The notes beneath the pieces are model-generated. The model was not told the DNA's origin. It saw nothing but the letters and a program-made list of their open reading frames with translations, and did no database searches. 64,000 nucleotides of DNA from Gelatoporia subvermispora B (Eukaryota; Basidiomycota; Agaricomycetes; Polyporales; Gelatoporiaceae): contig KB445796.1 of assembly GCA_000320605.2 (NCBI GenBank), positions 1,683,698 to 1,747,697 of the forward strand. Reading direction: 5' to 3'. The position numbers and the translations under genes were made by a program. How positions within the stretch are numbered: the first letter of the stretch is position 1; every line of letters starts with the position of its first letter. This document shows positions 49,359-60,505 of this stretch, one piece after another.

Positions 49359-50088
49359 AGTCAAGTGAGGGTGCGTCTCGTGCTCGTACATTGTCGTGTA
49401 TTCTTTTGAATAATACGAGTTTTGATACGTGTATGTCATATCCCCCGCTAGTTGCATTTCATATGTTACACAGTTTTCGGCTGGTCCTTGGCATCGGCAT
49501 CAATGAGGTACCATGAAGTTTTACAGGCCGATCCAATCAATGATACTGTTCTTCGCTCTGCATCGGAACGGCGGTTTCGGAGGAAGTTCGACACCTTTGT
49601 TCCTTCCAGTGGCGTTTTCTGCATTTCTGCATCGCATGAGACCAAATCGGTAAGATCGCAATCTCACGGTGGGCACTCTGAGTCTGACATTGATCCGTGT
49701 CTACTCGGTTCATCGCACGACGATAGACGCCACCCAGTGGTTCCCTTCGTAGCTCAGGCTGCTGCGTGATGTACGTGGTGCTGGCAGGAGTAGCTACAGC
49801 TGCGGCTGCCATTTGCAACCACAAGAATGTGTTCACCAACACGCCAATCCCATCATCATGTTATATAGCTGCAGGACCGCCATCACCCTCTTGTGCCACG
49901 ACATGATTCTGTTGATCAACGTTCGAGGATCATCAAATCCTATAACGGCGACTATCACAGAGATATGCTAGGAGGACGCCTATATGCTGAGAGTACGCCT
50001 AAGGCAACGAGTGCGTCTCTTCAACTCCATTCCCACTTGGGACACTCGCACTGGCAAATTTCATGTCATCCGAACGATCGGTCAACCA
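49359..50088. other. Spacer within cassette 2
   Basis: About 730 bases, similar to the spacer of cassette 1. Likely promoter region of DUF6533 copy 2. No gene. Confidence 0.5.
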
Positions 50089-51783
50089 ATGCCAATGTAT
50101 TCTACCTACCAGATTGCATTGTACGTGCCGACCAACCGCTTTCAGCGGGATTGTCTGACACCAATATTCAGACTAGAGGGTGTGCAGACTAATCGATTTT
50201 GGGGATTGGTATCCTTCAGTATGTAGCCCACATCTTCTGTTCTGGTTTGGCTCAACGCATCTGCACTCAACGCATCAGCGATACTGTATTTCGACTACGT
50301 CGCAATGCTACCAGCCGAAATTGAGCGATTCTGGAGCGAATTCACCTGGTCATGGGCCTCCGCATTTTTCATCGTTAACCGCTACCTGAGTCTAATAGGC
50401 CCTATTTCTGTCATATTGGAATATTTTGGAGACATATCAGAAAATGTAAGCTATCATGTTCTATGCGATCAACGACCATGTGCTGACGGAGGTTCAGCGA
50501 TAAGCTGCCGTAAAATGATTCGTAAATGATCAAAATGAGAATATGCGTGATACGCAGATGCCGCCGTCTGCAATCATTCCATCAATACTATGCAGTGCTT
50601 ACTCAAGCCACCATAGGAGGTATGGGACACACATTAGAGCTTTTCTGCTGACAACATTGACACCGTCGTCTCCGGAAGCTGTCCTATTGATGCGAACATA
50701 CGCGCTATACAACAAGAGCCAACGCATTTTGACTCTGCTTGTAGGAACGGTCGTGGCGGCAGCTGGAATCAGTTTGGTATGTATCACTGTTCATCCAAGT
50801 ACTTGTAGACGGGAATATCACGCGATATCAGTGGTTGATCTTGGGCGAGGGAAAACTAACCGATACAACCGAATCCGTGATCCACCTGCTCGGTTGCGAT
50901 ACATCTCTTTCGGACCAACAGTGAGCATGATGTCATACCATCCTACACTGTCTTTTCACATCACATTAGGGGTCGCAGTGAGTGACTACACTGGTATTTC
51001 CCTGTCAATCCCAAACAACAATCAGGGCTTGCAGGCGCATGGAGTTCGATGCTGGTTTTTGATACTTTGGTGTTCGTATCGACCACTCTAAGAGCGGTCC
51101 AGTCCAATGGCCGTTGGCGTGGAGGATTGTTCAGATCGATGGTACTTGATGGTAAGTCACCTAAGACCTTCAAAACTGCTTTCGGCGTATCTGATGTGAT
51201 TCAGGTGCTATATATCATGGCCTTATAGTGATTGCGAATATTGCGAATATAGTAACCTTTGTGGTACGTTCCGCCCAGAATGCACCCTCCAGAGCACTCA
51301 CGTGGCATATCACGTTGATACTTCAGGTACCTGTAGTACGTGAAGCAATCGTCAGTTCTGGCTAAGGAAAGTAATAACATAAATTTGATGACAGCCGACT
51401 GCAAAGGGGATGTGTGTGAGTCTCACGAATGTGTAAGTGATCTATACCCTGAGTTGGCAAACCTATGAGCAAGCTAACACTCTCCTAGGATCTCAAGCAC
51501 CCTCATATCTCGAATGATGCTCAATATCCGTGATCCCGAACGGCGAGTCTTGATAGAGGGTCGCATCCCACTCGTCAGAATCACACTGGAAACTTCGGCG
51601 ACAGAATGTACACACATTGTCTCTGAAGAGAGCAAAGACGTTACTATAATTGCTTATTCCACGAAATCTGAAATAGCGATTCATATCACTGTTTCCTACA
51701 TACTCTATGCTAGAATACCACGGTATAACGAGCTCTTCATCAAATATTTCATACATCTGACGTTTCGTAACTCCCGAAGCTGA
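50089..51783 (+). CDS. DUF6533 domain membrane protein, copy 2 (extended C-terminus)
   Basis: Exon 1 50089-50124 (MPMYSTYQIALY) joins 50188-50218 (TNRFWGLVSF) and then 50279 on (TILYFDYVAMLPAEIERFW, WSWASAFFIVNRYLSLIG). The helix-rich part continues CRRLQSFHQYYAVLTQATIG, VLLMRTYALYNKSQRILTLL, FDTLVFVSTTLRAVQSNGRW and ISSTLISRMMLNIRDPERRV. In copies 1 and 3 the frame stops after the acidic tail ...DVMIIA; here that TGA is TAT (about 51653-51655), so the frame runs on for 40 more residues, rich in Ile, Tyr and Phe, to 51783. Intron borders match copy 3. Likely expressed, but the added tail is unlike the family. Confidence 0.78.
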
Positions 51784-52355
51784 CTCTGCGGGCGGTCCCG
51801 CACTTCTACTATACCTATTCCCAGACGGTTCGACGCCCGGAGCGTCTGCTCACAAAATGCGCGGTAATACGGCTCGGCCCGCCGCGACGCCCAGCCCCCG
51901 TGTCACATTTTTCACATAGCTGTAGCCAATGCCCATTATCCACGATAGCGACCCGGGAATTTATCCTCCCCATATGATATGGGCCAGCATATTCCGATGA
52001 ACCTCTGACATGAAGGAAGATGCAACATGGGTCCCTGATACCCAGGGACGCAAGCTAGTTGCAGGGTATTCGTGAGGAGGGGGTGACTCTCAGAGACCAC
52101 ACGTGTACGCGGCGGCGCGAACAGTCTCTGGACCCACATGATGGAGAGTAAGTAGCGAAGTGGTATGCGAGAATCTTCTGCCGCGGGCCATGAACGAGCA
52201 GTATCCAAATTCGGGCGTACATGGCGGGCATCGCTGCCCCTCAAGGCCTAACCCGTGTGGCCGCGTGCGGCATGCGGCGTCTGTCGTGTGAACGCCGGCG
52301 CTCAGGACGACGCAGCCTCAGGCTCGACATGCTGCCTTGCCGGTTGCTCGCGGAG
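51784..52355. other. Inter-cassette spacer
   Basis: About 570 bases with blocks shared with 47460-47590 and 48770-48927. No gene of its own. Confidence 0.5.
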
Positions 52356-52770
52356 CATCTCCCGTTCGAGGATGTCCCGCACCTGCTGCAGCGCCGCTTC
52401 TAATTCATCAACCTTTGGTGCCCGATCTTTGTTTCTGCATACGATTGGCCGCTCGCACTCTGCAACTACAGCAGTATCGACTACCAGGACGACCTTGCCC
52501 CCACGACGCTGAGATATTGTAACCATGACAGCGAGACATTCGGTGTGAAGTTCAACCCTGACCACAAGTGGAAATACGTGAAGGGCATGACACCAGAGGA
52601 GCTCATCCTCATCAAGTGGTATGTTGTCTCATCATAGCTGACATATACGAAATCTAACCAGCTGTTGACTTCGACTCTCGGGAAGACGGCAGATGGCACT
52701 GCTCATGTCCAGGATCTGACTACTCAGAAGGATGCACCGCTGAGGCAGTCCATTCGTGTTCTACGATTAA
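52356..52770 (+). pseudogene. CmcJ-like oxygenase remnant 3
   Basis: Same part of the oxygenase as remnant 2 but more eroded. A stop (taa) appears early: ccgcttctaattcatcaac replaces ccgcttccaaatcatcaac. The last exon has lost the segment coding for LTPHTAFQ, including the second His, and most of the SIEVRLLV segment (52695-52765). Confidence 0.88.
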
Positions 52771-53265
52771 TGTCGAGTAGCAGTGTCCCCATGCCCCTAC
52801 ACTGCAGTGTATGCTGCCGAACCATTCGAGTGTGACGTTTGTACGTTTTATCATCCGCTTTCTGCGCTTCGCATCACAATGTTTTCATTCTTGGTTCGGC
52901 GCCAATGAAACATCATGACCTCCAGGTCGATCTAAGCAACCGTTGTGGGTGGCACTGTGATTCGCACTACCTCAGTCCTATTCTTTTGGCAATGTCGCGG
53001 TAAGACTGGTGCCTTTGTAATTCCTCGGCTTCTTCTGTATCACACAACGCCAAACCGACAATATGTCAATCTCACGTTGGGCACTCTGGCACGATCCGTA
53101 CCTGCTCGGTTCGTTGCATAATGATAAACGCCACTCAGCGACGGCAACTACCAAAGAGGTATACTCCGAGTACGCCTAAGGCGGCAAGTGCATCTTCTCA
53201 GCTCTATTCTCACTTGGTCCACTCGCACTGGCAAATTCCAAGTCATTCAAACGAGTGGACAACCC
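52771..53265. other. Spacer within cassette 3
   Basis: About 495 bases; shorter than its counterparts in cassettes 1 and 2 but similar in parts. No gene of its own. Confidence 0.45.
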
Positions 53266-54843
53266 ATGGCACTCTACTCTACCTACCAGATTGCATTGTA
53301 CGTGCCAAAATTCAATGGGGCTCAGCGGAAACATCTGACAATGCATTCAGACTAGAGGGTGTGCAGACCGATCGATGTTGGAGTTTAGTAGCCTTCAGTA
53401 TGTCGGCCACACCGTCTCTCCTGATTTGGCTCAATGCATCTACATTCAACGCATCAGCGATACTGTATTTTGACTACATCACAATGCTTCCAACCGAAAT
53501 TCAGCGATTTTGGAGCGAATTCACGTGGTCATGGGCCTCTGCACTATTCGTGTTTAACCGCTACCTGAGCATCATAGGCCCTGTTCCTGTCATGTTAGAA
53601 TACTTTGGAGACATATCAGAAATCGTAAGTTATCACATTCTTTGTGATCAACGACCACGGGCTGACGGAGGTTCAGCGGTAAGCTGCCGCAACATGGCTC
53701 TGTTCATAAATGTTAAAAATGAGAATATGCATGATATACAGGAGCCGCCGTCTGCAATCATTCCATCAGTACTATGCAGTACTTACTCAGACCACTATAG
53801 GAGGTATTGGACACGAATAAGAGCTTTTTCTTAGACAACACTGATACCTTTGTCTCCGGAAGCTGTTCTATTGATACGAACATACGCGTTATACAACAAG
53901 AGCCAACGCATTTTGACCCTGCTTGTGGGAGCAGTCGTGGTGGCAGCTGTAATCAGTGTGGTACGTATTGCTATTTGTCCAGGTGCTTGCGCATTGAAAG
54001 ATCATACAATGGCAGTGGTTGATCCTGAGTGAGGGAAGATTCACGGAAAAAACCGAATCATTGATTCATCTACTTGGTTGTGATATGTCTCTAACAGATC
54101 AGCAGTGAGTATAATTTTTCTACAATCCTGCTCTGTCTTACACCATCTCAGGGGTCGCAGTGAGTGACTGCGCTGGCATCAATCGTTCAATCTGGCTCGA
54201 ACAACCATCAGGGCTTACAGGCGCATGGAGTTCGATGCTAGTTTTTGACACTTTGGTGTTCGTATTGACCGCTCTAAGAGCTGTCCAGTCCAACGGCCTT
54301 TGGCGTGGAGGATTGCTCAGATTGATGGTACTTGACGGTAGGTCACCTGCAGGCTGCTTTCGGCGTATCTGATGCGAGTCAGGTGCTGCATATTACGGCC
54401 TTATAGTGATTGCAAATATTGCGAATATTGTAACCTTTGTGGTATGTTCTGCCTAGAATGCGCCCTCCAGAACACTTACGTGCCGTATCACGCTGATGCT
54501 TCAGGTAACTGTGGTACGTGTAGCAATTGTCAGTTTCGGCAAAGGAAAGTATCAACATGGATTGGGAAACAGCCGACTGCAAAGGGGACGTGTGTGAGTC
54601 TCACGAATGTGTAAGTGATATCTACCCTGAGTTGGCACATCTATGAGCAAGCTCACCTGCTCACGCACTCCTAGTATCTCAAGCACCCTCATATCTCGAA
54701 TAATGCTCAATATACGTGACCCCGAACGGCGAGTCTTGAAGGATTGTCGTATCTCACTCGATGAGATCACACTGGATGCTTCAGCGCCAGCACGTACACA
54801 CTCTGTCTCTAAAGACTTCGAAGACGTTATGATCATCGCTTGA
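53266..54843 (+). CDS. DUF6533 domain membrane protein, copy 3
   Basis: Exon 1 at 53266 on (MALYSTYQIALY) joins TDRCWSLVAF after gtgcag and then TILYFDYITMLPTEIQRFW and WSWASALFVFNRYLSIIG. Later exons give CRRLQSFHQYYAVLTQTTIG, EAVLLIRTYALYNKSQRILT, LTGAWSSMLVFDTLVFVLTA, LRAVQSNGLWRGGLLRLMVL, AAYYGLIVIANIANIVTFV and ISSTLISRIMLNIRDPERRV. The final Asp/Glu-rich segment ends DVMIIA with the stop at 54841-54843. All landmarks of copies 1 and 2 are present, and both 5' splice sites have GT..AG ends. This copy and copy 2 share longer near-identical stretches with each other than with copy 1. Best candidate for a fully functional copy. Confidence 0.82.
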
Positions 54844-55874
54844 CTCACCAACACTCCAGATTTCCTCAACTTCACCATCCACATCACTACCTGCTGCATG
54901 TTATTTGTCAGAGCACAACCATATAGACATTCCGTCCACCCTCCACACGTCCTACGTTTAGCAACTCGGTGAAGGCCGACGTGGCGGGCGGATGCACTTC
55001 CACATTCCAACAATCTAGCCCCTTGAGCGCCTACCTACAAGCTGCGCGATTGTACGACATAGGTCTGCCGCTCCGCCCAGCCCCCGCGTTTGACACTTTC
55101 ACACGGTTGTAGCCAATATGCACTACGACAGAGGTTGGGCAGTCCATTCCCTTCTCCGTATGAGACGAACTAGCATATTCCGACGAGTTCATAACCCCAA
55201 GATGATGGGAAGTGCAACGCACGTCCCCGAGAGCCGGGGAGACAAGTCAGTGGTAAGATATCTGTAAAAGGGAACGTGCATACGCCAACGGTTTCCCACT
55301 CCCGAATTCGGGAGTCAAGGTGGGCATCGCCGCCCGTTGACATTCGTGTTGCAATTGCCGTGTAGACCGGACACCACCTGACGGTCACGGTGGCTATTTG
55401 AGCGCCACGGTCCACTGCCAGCTGGCGTAGGTTGGCGTTCAGCTGTGCCTACTGCCTTGACTGTTGCTTACGGAGTGACTGTTAAGCATCGTGGTCCACT
55501 GACGCCTGTCGTGGCAGACTGGTACGTTGAGCTTGCATTTGCGATTGACACTTATGCATTTTCCGGCATAGTGCGAACTGCACTTACAGGGTGGAGCGAA
55601 GTGGGTTGGACGCCACAAAGCCTCGAAAGGAAGGCGATCTGCCTTCAAGACAAATTGGCGCCTCTGCTGTGCTAATCCTAAATTCTCGGCTGTCACAGAC
55701 CAAGTTCGGCTCCGAGTGCAACTCGGACGCTCTGACTCTCTGATTTTCCCAATGACGTTATCCTCGGCACAGCTTCTTGCTGCGGGTATACCTGAGGTGG
55801 GTAGTGAACAACGTACATTCCCGCTTGGCTTTGCGCGCACTTCAATCCGTGTCGTCTGGAAGACTCGTTGCTCA
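54844..55874. other. Spacer upstream of DUF6533 copy 4
   Basis: About 1 kb; resembles 47470-48168 in parts. It contains no oxygenase sequence, unlike the cassettes before it. Confidence 0.5.
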
Positions 55875-57491
55875 ATGCCTTCGTACTCTCCGCAGGACAT
55901 AGCGTTGTATGCAGCAATTTTCCTCGATATCACAAGGTCTATCTCACTCTGACTCAGATTAGAGGGTATACAGGCCAGCCGATTCTTAGGACTAGTATCC
56001 TTCAGTATGTTAGCAGCACAGTGTCCATCTGCATATTGCGGTACATTTACATTCGACACTTCAGCGGTCCTATATTTCGACTATGCCATCATGTTCTCAA
56101 CCGAAGTTGAGAGATTCTGGAAGAAGTTCACTTGGACATGGGTTTCTGCTTTATTCGTGTCCAATCGCTATGTGAGCTTACTAGGCTCAATTCCTGTTAT
56201 CTTGGACTACGTCGGGGACATGTCAGAAGTCGTGAGTCACAGCAATTTGGTTTGGTCGGCTGAGAACTGAGCGAAAACGATTATAGCGGTATGCTTGGTA
56301 GCAAAATTGATGATTACCTCTAAATCTGCGCATGATACATAGGTGTCGTCGTTTGTGGAACTTTCATGAGTATTACTCGGTGATACTACATGTCACTGCA
56401 ACAGGTAAGGTTTGAATATCAGATCCTGTGCAGTCAATATCAATGCTGATGTGATTCGTCTTCAAGCTATTCTGTTGATACGGACATACGCGCTGTATGG
56501 CAGAAGCCGACGCATTTTGGCCTTGCTACTAACCGCGGCTGTTGCGGGATGCATAGTTGCTATTGTAAGCATAATCATTAACTAAAACGGCCAAGGATTG
56601 ATATCCTGATAGTGGGCGATGGTGGGTGTGGGCGTTGCTAGGGCCAAGGCGGAGCCGATTATGCTCCTGTACAGTGGTTGCGGTCTATCTACACCAGAAG
56701 GAGAGTGAGTATCATGCTACATGAACAATGAACCTGCTCTGATTTTGTCTCACAACCGTTCCAGGGGTCGATGTGAGTAGCTAGAGTAATTTCACTCGTT
56801 CAAAGTACTAGAAGTCGGGACTTTTCACATCAGGGCTCGCCGGCATAGCGGGTTGTATACTGGTGATCGATACCTTGGTATTCGCGCTTACCGTACTTAG
56901 AGCTGTTCAATCCAACGGCCTTTGGCGCGCAGGTCTGCTCAGGATAATGTTATTTGACGGTGAGTGGCGTATGATCTCTCCCCGAGTCCCCGGTCACGCC
57001 TGACCTATCTCCAGGCGCCGCATATTACGGCGCCCTAGCAGTGCTGGGTGCTGTCGTTATAGTAACGTCGTCAGTGAGTACTCAGAGTCTCTTACTTTGA
57101 ATGTGCTTTGCAAGCCATTGACCTGTCATTTGCATCATGCTCAATACAATCCAGCTACCTCTGGTACGTGGAGTGAGTCTGGATCTATGTGGGATGTCTC
57201 AATACAGCTGGCATGATAGCCTACGATAAAAGCGATAGGCGTTAGTCTCGCAAATACGTGAGCAGTATATACTTGGGTCAAGCCATCTAGAAGCTCATCA
57301 ACCCGGTGAAATGTAGAATCTCAAGCATCCTCATATGTCGACTAATGCTCAACATTCGCAATCCCAAAGCACAAATATTTATCGGCCCTTCTAGGTCACT
57401 CGGTACGAGTGAAATTGGAGCATCGGAAATACACTTTGCACCCTTTGTATCTGAAGCATCTAATGGCGTTCTCCCATCGCATTGCCACTGA
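55875..57491 (+). CDS. DUF6533 domain membrane protein, copy 4 (divergent)
   Basis: Most divergent of the array. It starts MPSYSPQDIALY; the next exon ASRFLGLVSF follows atacag. Where copies 2 and 3 have a GT donor, this copy has GC (55911-55912), so a rare GC-AG intron is needed. It continues VLYFDYAIMFSTEVERFWKK, WTWVSALFVSNRYVSLLGS, CRRLWNFHEYYSVILHVTA, AILLIRTYALYGRSRRILAL, LAGIAGCILVIDTLVFALTV and LRAVQSNGLWRAGLLRIMLF. Then AAYYGALAVLGAVVIVTSS and ISSILICRLMLNIRNPKAQI. The tail (SLGTSEIGASEIHFAPFVSE) differs from the other copies, and the stop is at 57489-57491. The fragment at 48169-48420 is closest to this copy. Confidence 0.75.
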
Positions 57492-58344
57492 ATCCCAGAT
57501 TCTCAGAGCCACACTGTGGACATCTCGTTATCGTTTTTAGTTTTACATATTTGTATCTTGGAACACACCGCCAGACGTGAGAATTCAGATGATGATCGCC
57601 TATTTAATCGCTGCGTGAAAGTAGTGAGTTTTCTGGTAAGCTCAGTTTCATCCATCGAGCGACTTGACCTCTAACGTACCATGTGCAGGGACTCCTGGGC
57701 CGGACGCGAGAGGTCTCGGTGCAGCGGGCTATTTCTGAGGCTGGCCGTCAGCCTCTCAGCATCCTACCAAGACGGTCACTGTGGCGCCCATCCCCCTTTG
57801 ACTGTCCTTCTGTCGTGTAAAGTAATTTGCACTCGTTCGCAAAACGTTCATCGTGAATGTTTGTGTCCACACAGTACGACATCTAAGGGAGGATTTGTTC
57901 CGCATCCGATGAGTCTGAGAACTTGAACCGCTCGCACGTGCGCAGGAGGTATTGCGCCGCTTGTAGCTTGACCTTGGCTGAGTGGCTTTGAGTTTCGAAT
58001 GCCGCTGAACCGAAACTTTGCGCGTCTGGCCTACATACTAAAGTTCGGAAAGGCGCTCTAAATGATTGCCACGAGATGCGTATGTCCTGTCTCATAGCGG
58101 GCAGTCAAGAGTATGTCCAAACTATTCGGAAGAAGTTCATTCACTCGATCACCCGGATAGACCGTACAAAAATACCGCGTGCACCTCCACGGCGTTCACA
58201 GTAACCCTTGTCTTGCTGAATGGCCTAATGCACCACCTTCATGGAATACAAGAGTATATATTCAATCTAACGCAACGCACAATGGTACTAAGCGCAAAAA
58301 ACACAAGCTATCCTGAAAAACCCTTCATGTAGGTGGAGTACCGT
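57492..58344. other. Spacer, no gene recognised
   Basis: About 850 bases between convergent genes (DUF6533 copy 4 and NDUFV1). No domain, RNA or repeat was seen. Confidence 0.45.
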
Positions 58345-60150
58345 TTATGCAGGCGGTGGCGGGAGCGCCGCCTCCGGCTCGGGCAGGTTCGCACCCAGGT
58401 TGTCTGGGAGAGCAAGAGTCGGGTCTGTCTGGCTCTTCAGGCGACCACCGAAGAGTACGGGTCCTTGCTCCATCCGGAACTTGGTGATACGCGCCTCGAC
58501 TTCAGGGCGGAAGTGGCGCATCAGACCTTGGATAGGCCATGCAGCGGCATCGCCGAGAGCGCAGATGGTTCGACCCTCAATTTGTTTACTTGTTATAATG
58601 TTAGGTTGATCAGATCAAGGACTAGTTTACTTTGACTCACGTAAGCTCAAGGAGCATGTCGATTTCGCGCTGGTGTCCTCGTCCCTCGACGAAGCGGTCC
58701 ATCATGTTCATCATCCAAGTGGTGCCTTCACGGCAGGGCGTACATTGGCCGCACGACTCGTGCTTGTAGAACTGCAAAGCTATCAGTTATTGGATCGAGG
58801 CGGGTTATCAAAGATAAGCATACGTGAGCGAAGCGGGCGATAGCCTTCACGATGTCGGTGCTTTTGTCCATCACGATAACGGCACCCGTTCCAAGACCGG
58901 ACTGGGCATCCTTGAGCGAATCGTAATCCATCCTGAATGTATCTCAGACCAATTTCGGAAACATGATAACGCATCGACTCACAGGACCTCCGCGCACACA
59001 TTTGGCGGAATGACCGGTACAGAGCTACCACCTGGGATGATACCGAGTAGGTTATCCCAGCCACCCCTGACACCACCACAGTGCTTCTCGATGAGGTCCT
59101 TCAGCGGGATACTCATCTCCTCCTCGACCACACAAGGGTTGTTGACGTGACCGCTGATGCAGAACAATTTTGTGCCTTCGTTGCGCTTGCGACCGAAGCC
59201 AGCGAACCACGGGGCACCACGACGGCAGATGGTGGGTGCAACGGCCACGGTCTCGACGTTCGCAACAGTGGTAGGGCAGCCGAAGAGACCAACGTCAGCA
59301 GGGAATGGCGGCTTCAGACGCGGCTTGCCCTGCTTTCCCTCGATACTCTCAATGAGTGCCGTCTCCTCGCCGCAAATGTACGCTCCTGCACCACGGTGAA
59401 GGTAGACATCGAAAGAGTAGCCGGATCCGCATGCGTCCTTCCCGAGGAGACCTGACTTGTACGCCTCATCGATAGCCTGTTGCACGTGGGAAGCCTCCTG
59501 ATAGAACTCTCCACGGATGTAGATGTACGCTGCACTTGCGTTCATCGCCCGTCCAGCAACCAGACAGCCTTCGACCAGCTTGTGAGGGTCACCGCGCAAG
59601 ATTTCGCGGTCCTTGCAAGTGCCGGGTTCTCCCTCATCGGCGTTGACGACAAGATAGCGTGGGCTGCATGGCACATTTATTAATACTCTTTGGTCGGCGG
59701 ACCAGTAGCACCCTTCTGTTAGAACGGACATATACTCACCGAGGGTCCTTCTCCCAGCCAGGCTTGTTCATGAAACTCCACTTGAGACCACTAGGGAAAC
59801 CTGCACCACCTCGACCACGGAGACCCGAATCCTTTATGGTCTGAATGATCCAAGAGTCGCCTTTGAGAATGATGTCCTTGGTACGGTGCCAGTCACCGCG
59901 GGACTTGAATTAGGGGCAATTTGGTCAGGCTTGAGCGGGTCCCTGTATCGTGAATGCAACAGCTCACCATTGCGCCCTTAAGACCGTGGTCATGTCTGCA
60001 GTATGCATTGGTGAAAATACGGTCCTGGTCTTTCAGACCTCCATAATGGCGGACAGGGGGATCCTGCACTGTGGCAAATGTGCGCCTCAACTTGGCACGA
60101 AAAGGACGGGCGACCTCTGTGATATTGATCGGTAAGGTTCTCCGCAACAT
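58345..60150 (-). CDS. NDUFV1: NADH:ubiquinone oxidoreductase 51-kDa subunit, mitochondrial complex I
   Basis: Carries FMN, NADH site and the N3 [4Fe-4S] cluster at the tip of the matrix arm of complex I. The start at 60148-60150 opens [20 protein letters not shown], an Arg-rich mitochondrial presequence running to LRRTFATVQ. Next [20 protein letters not shown], the NADH loop [16 protein letters not shown] (about 59770-59830), [20 protein letters not shown] and the FMN site [40 protein letters not shown] and [20 protein letters not shown] follow. The cluster motif is [17 protein letters not shown] (about 58710-58770), with the fourth Cys in [20 protein letters not shown]. The tail ends [12 protein letters not shown], stop at 58345-58347. 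Exons are split by seven or more short introns. All cofactor residues are present, so it is very likely functional. Confidence 0.95.
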
Positions 60151-60505
60151 TCGCAACAAAAATGGGATAAGGACTGACGAGTCGCCGACGACGACGAGCG
60201 AAACATCGCCGTCGTAATGGGTATGTGGGGATTGGGCGAGACGTGCGGGACGCTCTGCTCGACGATGACACCGTCCTCAACCTCTCGGCCAATGCCGGAA
60301 CGCCCTATTTGCACCTGTGTATCGTGTGGCGCACCCCAAGACGCGGTGCCGCCGCGTGCGACACGTGCAGCGTGCCGCTGTTGTGTGGCAAGCGTCCATC
60401 CTTCACATTTCTCTGCTCATCGAGTCCTCTTTCTTCGCACACTCTGGATCCTCAGTTGTAACAGTGGATGTCAATATTGATGGAGCGGTTTCAGAGGGAA
60501 TCAAC
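60151..60505. other. Spacer between divergent NDUFV1 and F-box genes
   Basis: About 355 bases containing upstream regions for both genes; Arg/Pro-rich open frames on both strands are shadow reading of GC-rich DNA. Confidence 0.45.

Larger units (their letters stand above)
44580..54843. repeat. Cassette repeat: CmcJ-like sequence plus spacer plus DUF6533 gene, three units
   Basis: Unit 1: oxygenase 44080-45017 and DUF6533 45720-47285. Unit 2: oxygenase remnant 48928-49358 and DUF6533 50089-51783. Unit 3: oxygenase remnant 52356-52770 and DUF6533 53266-54843. The spacer between the two genes is also shared (for example gaataatacgag...ttgatac, then ggcatcgg..tcaatgaggta near 45130, 49490 and 52870). 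Units 2 and 3 also share sequence upstream of the oxygenase remnant (about 48770-48927 and 52190-52355) that unit 1 lacks. Confidence 0.88.
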
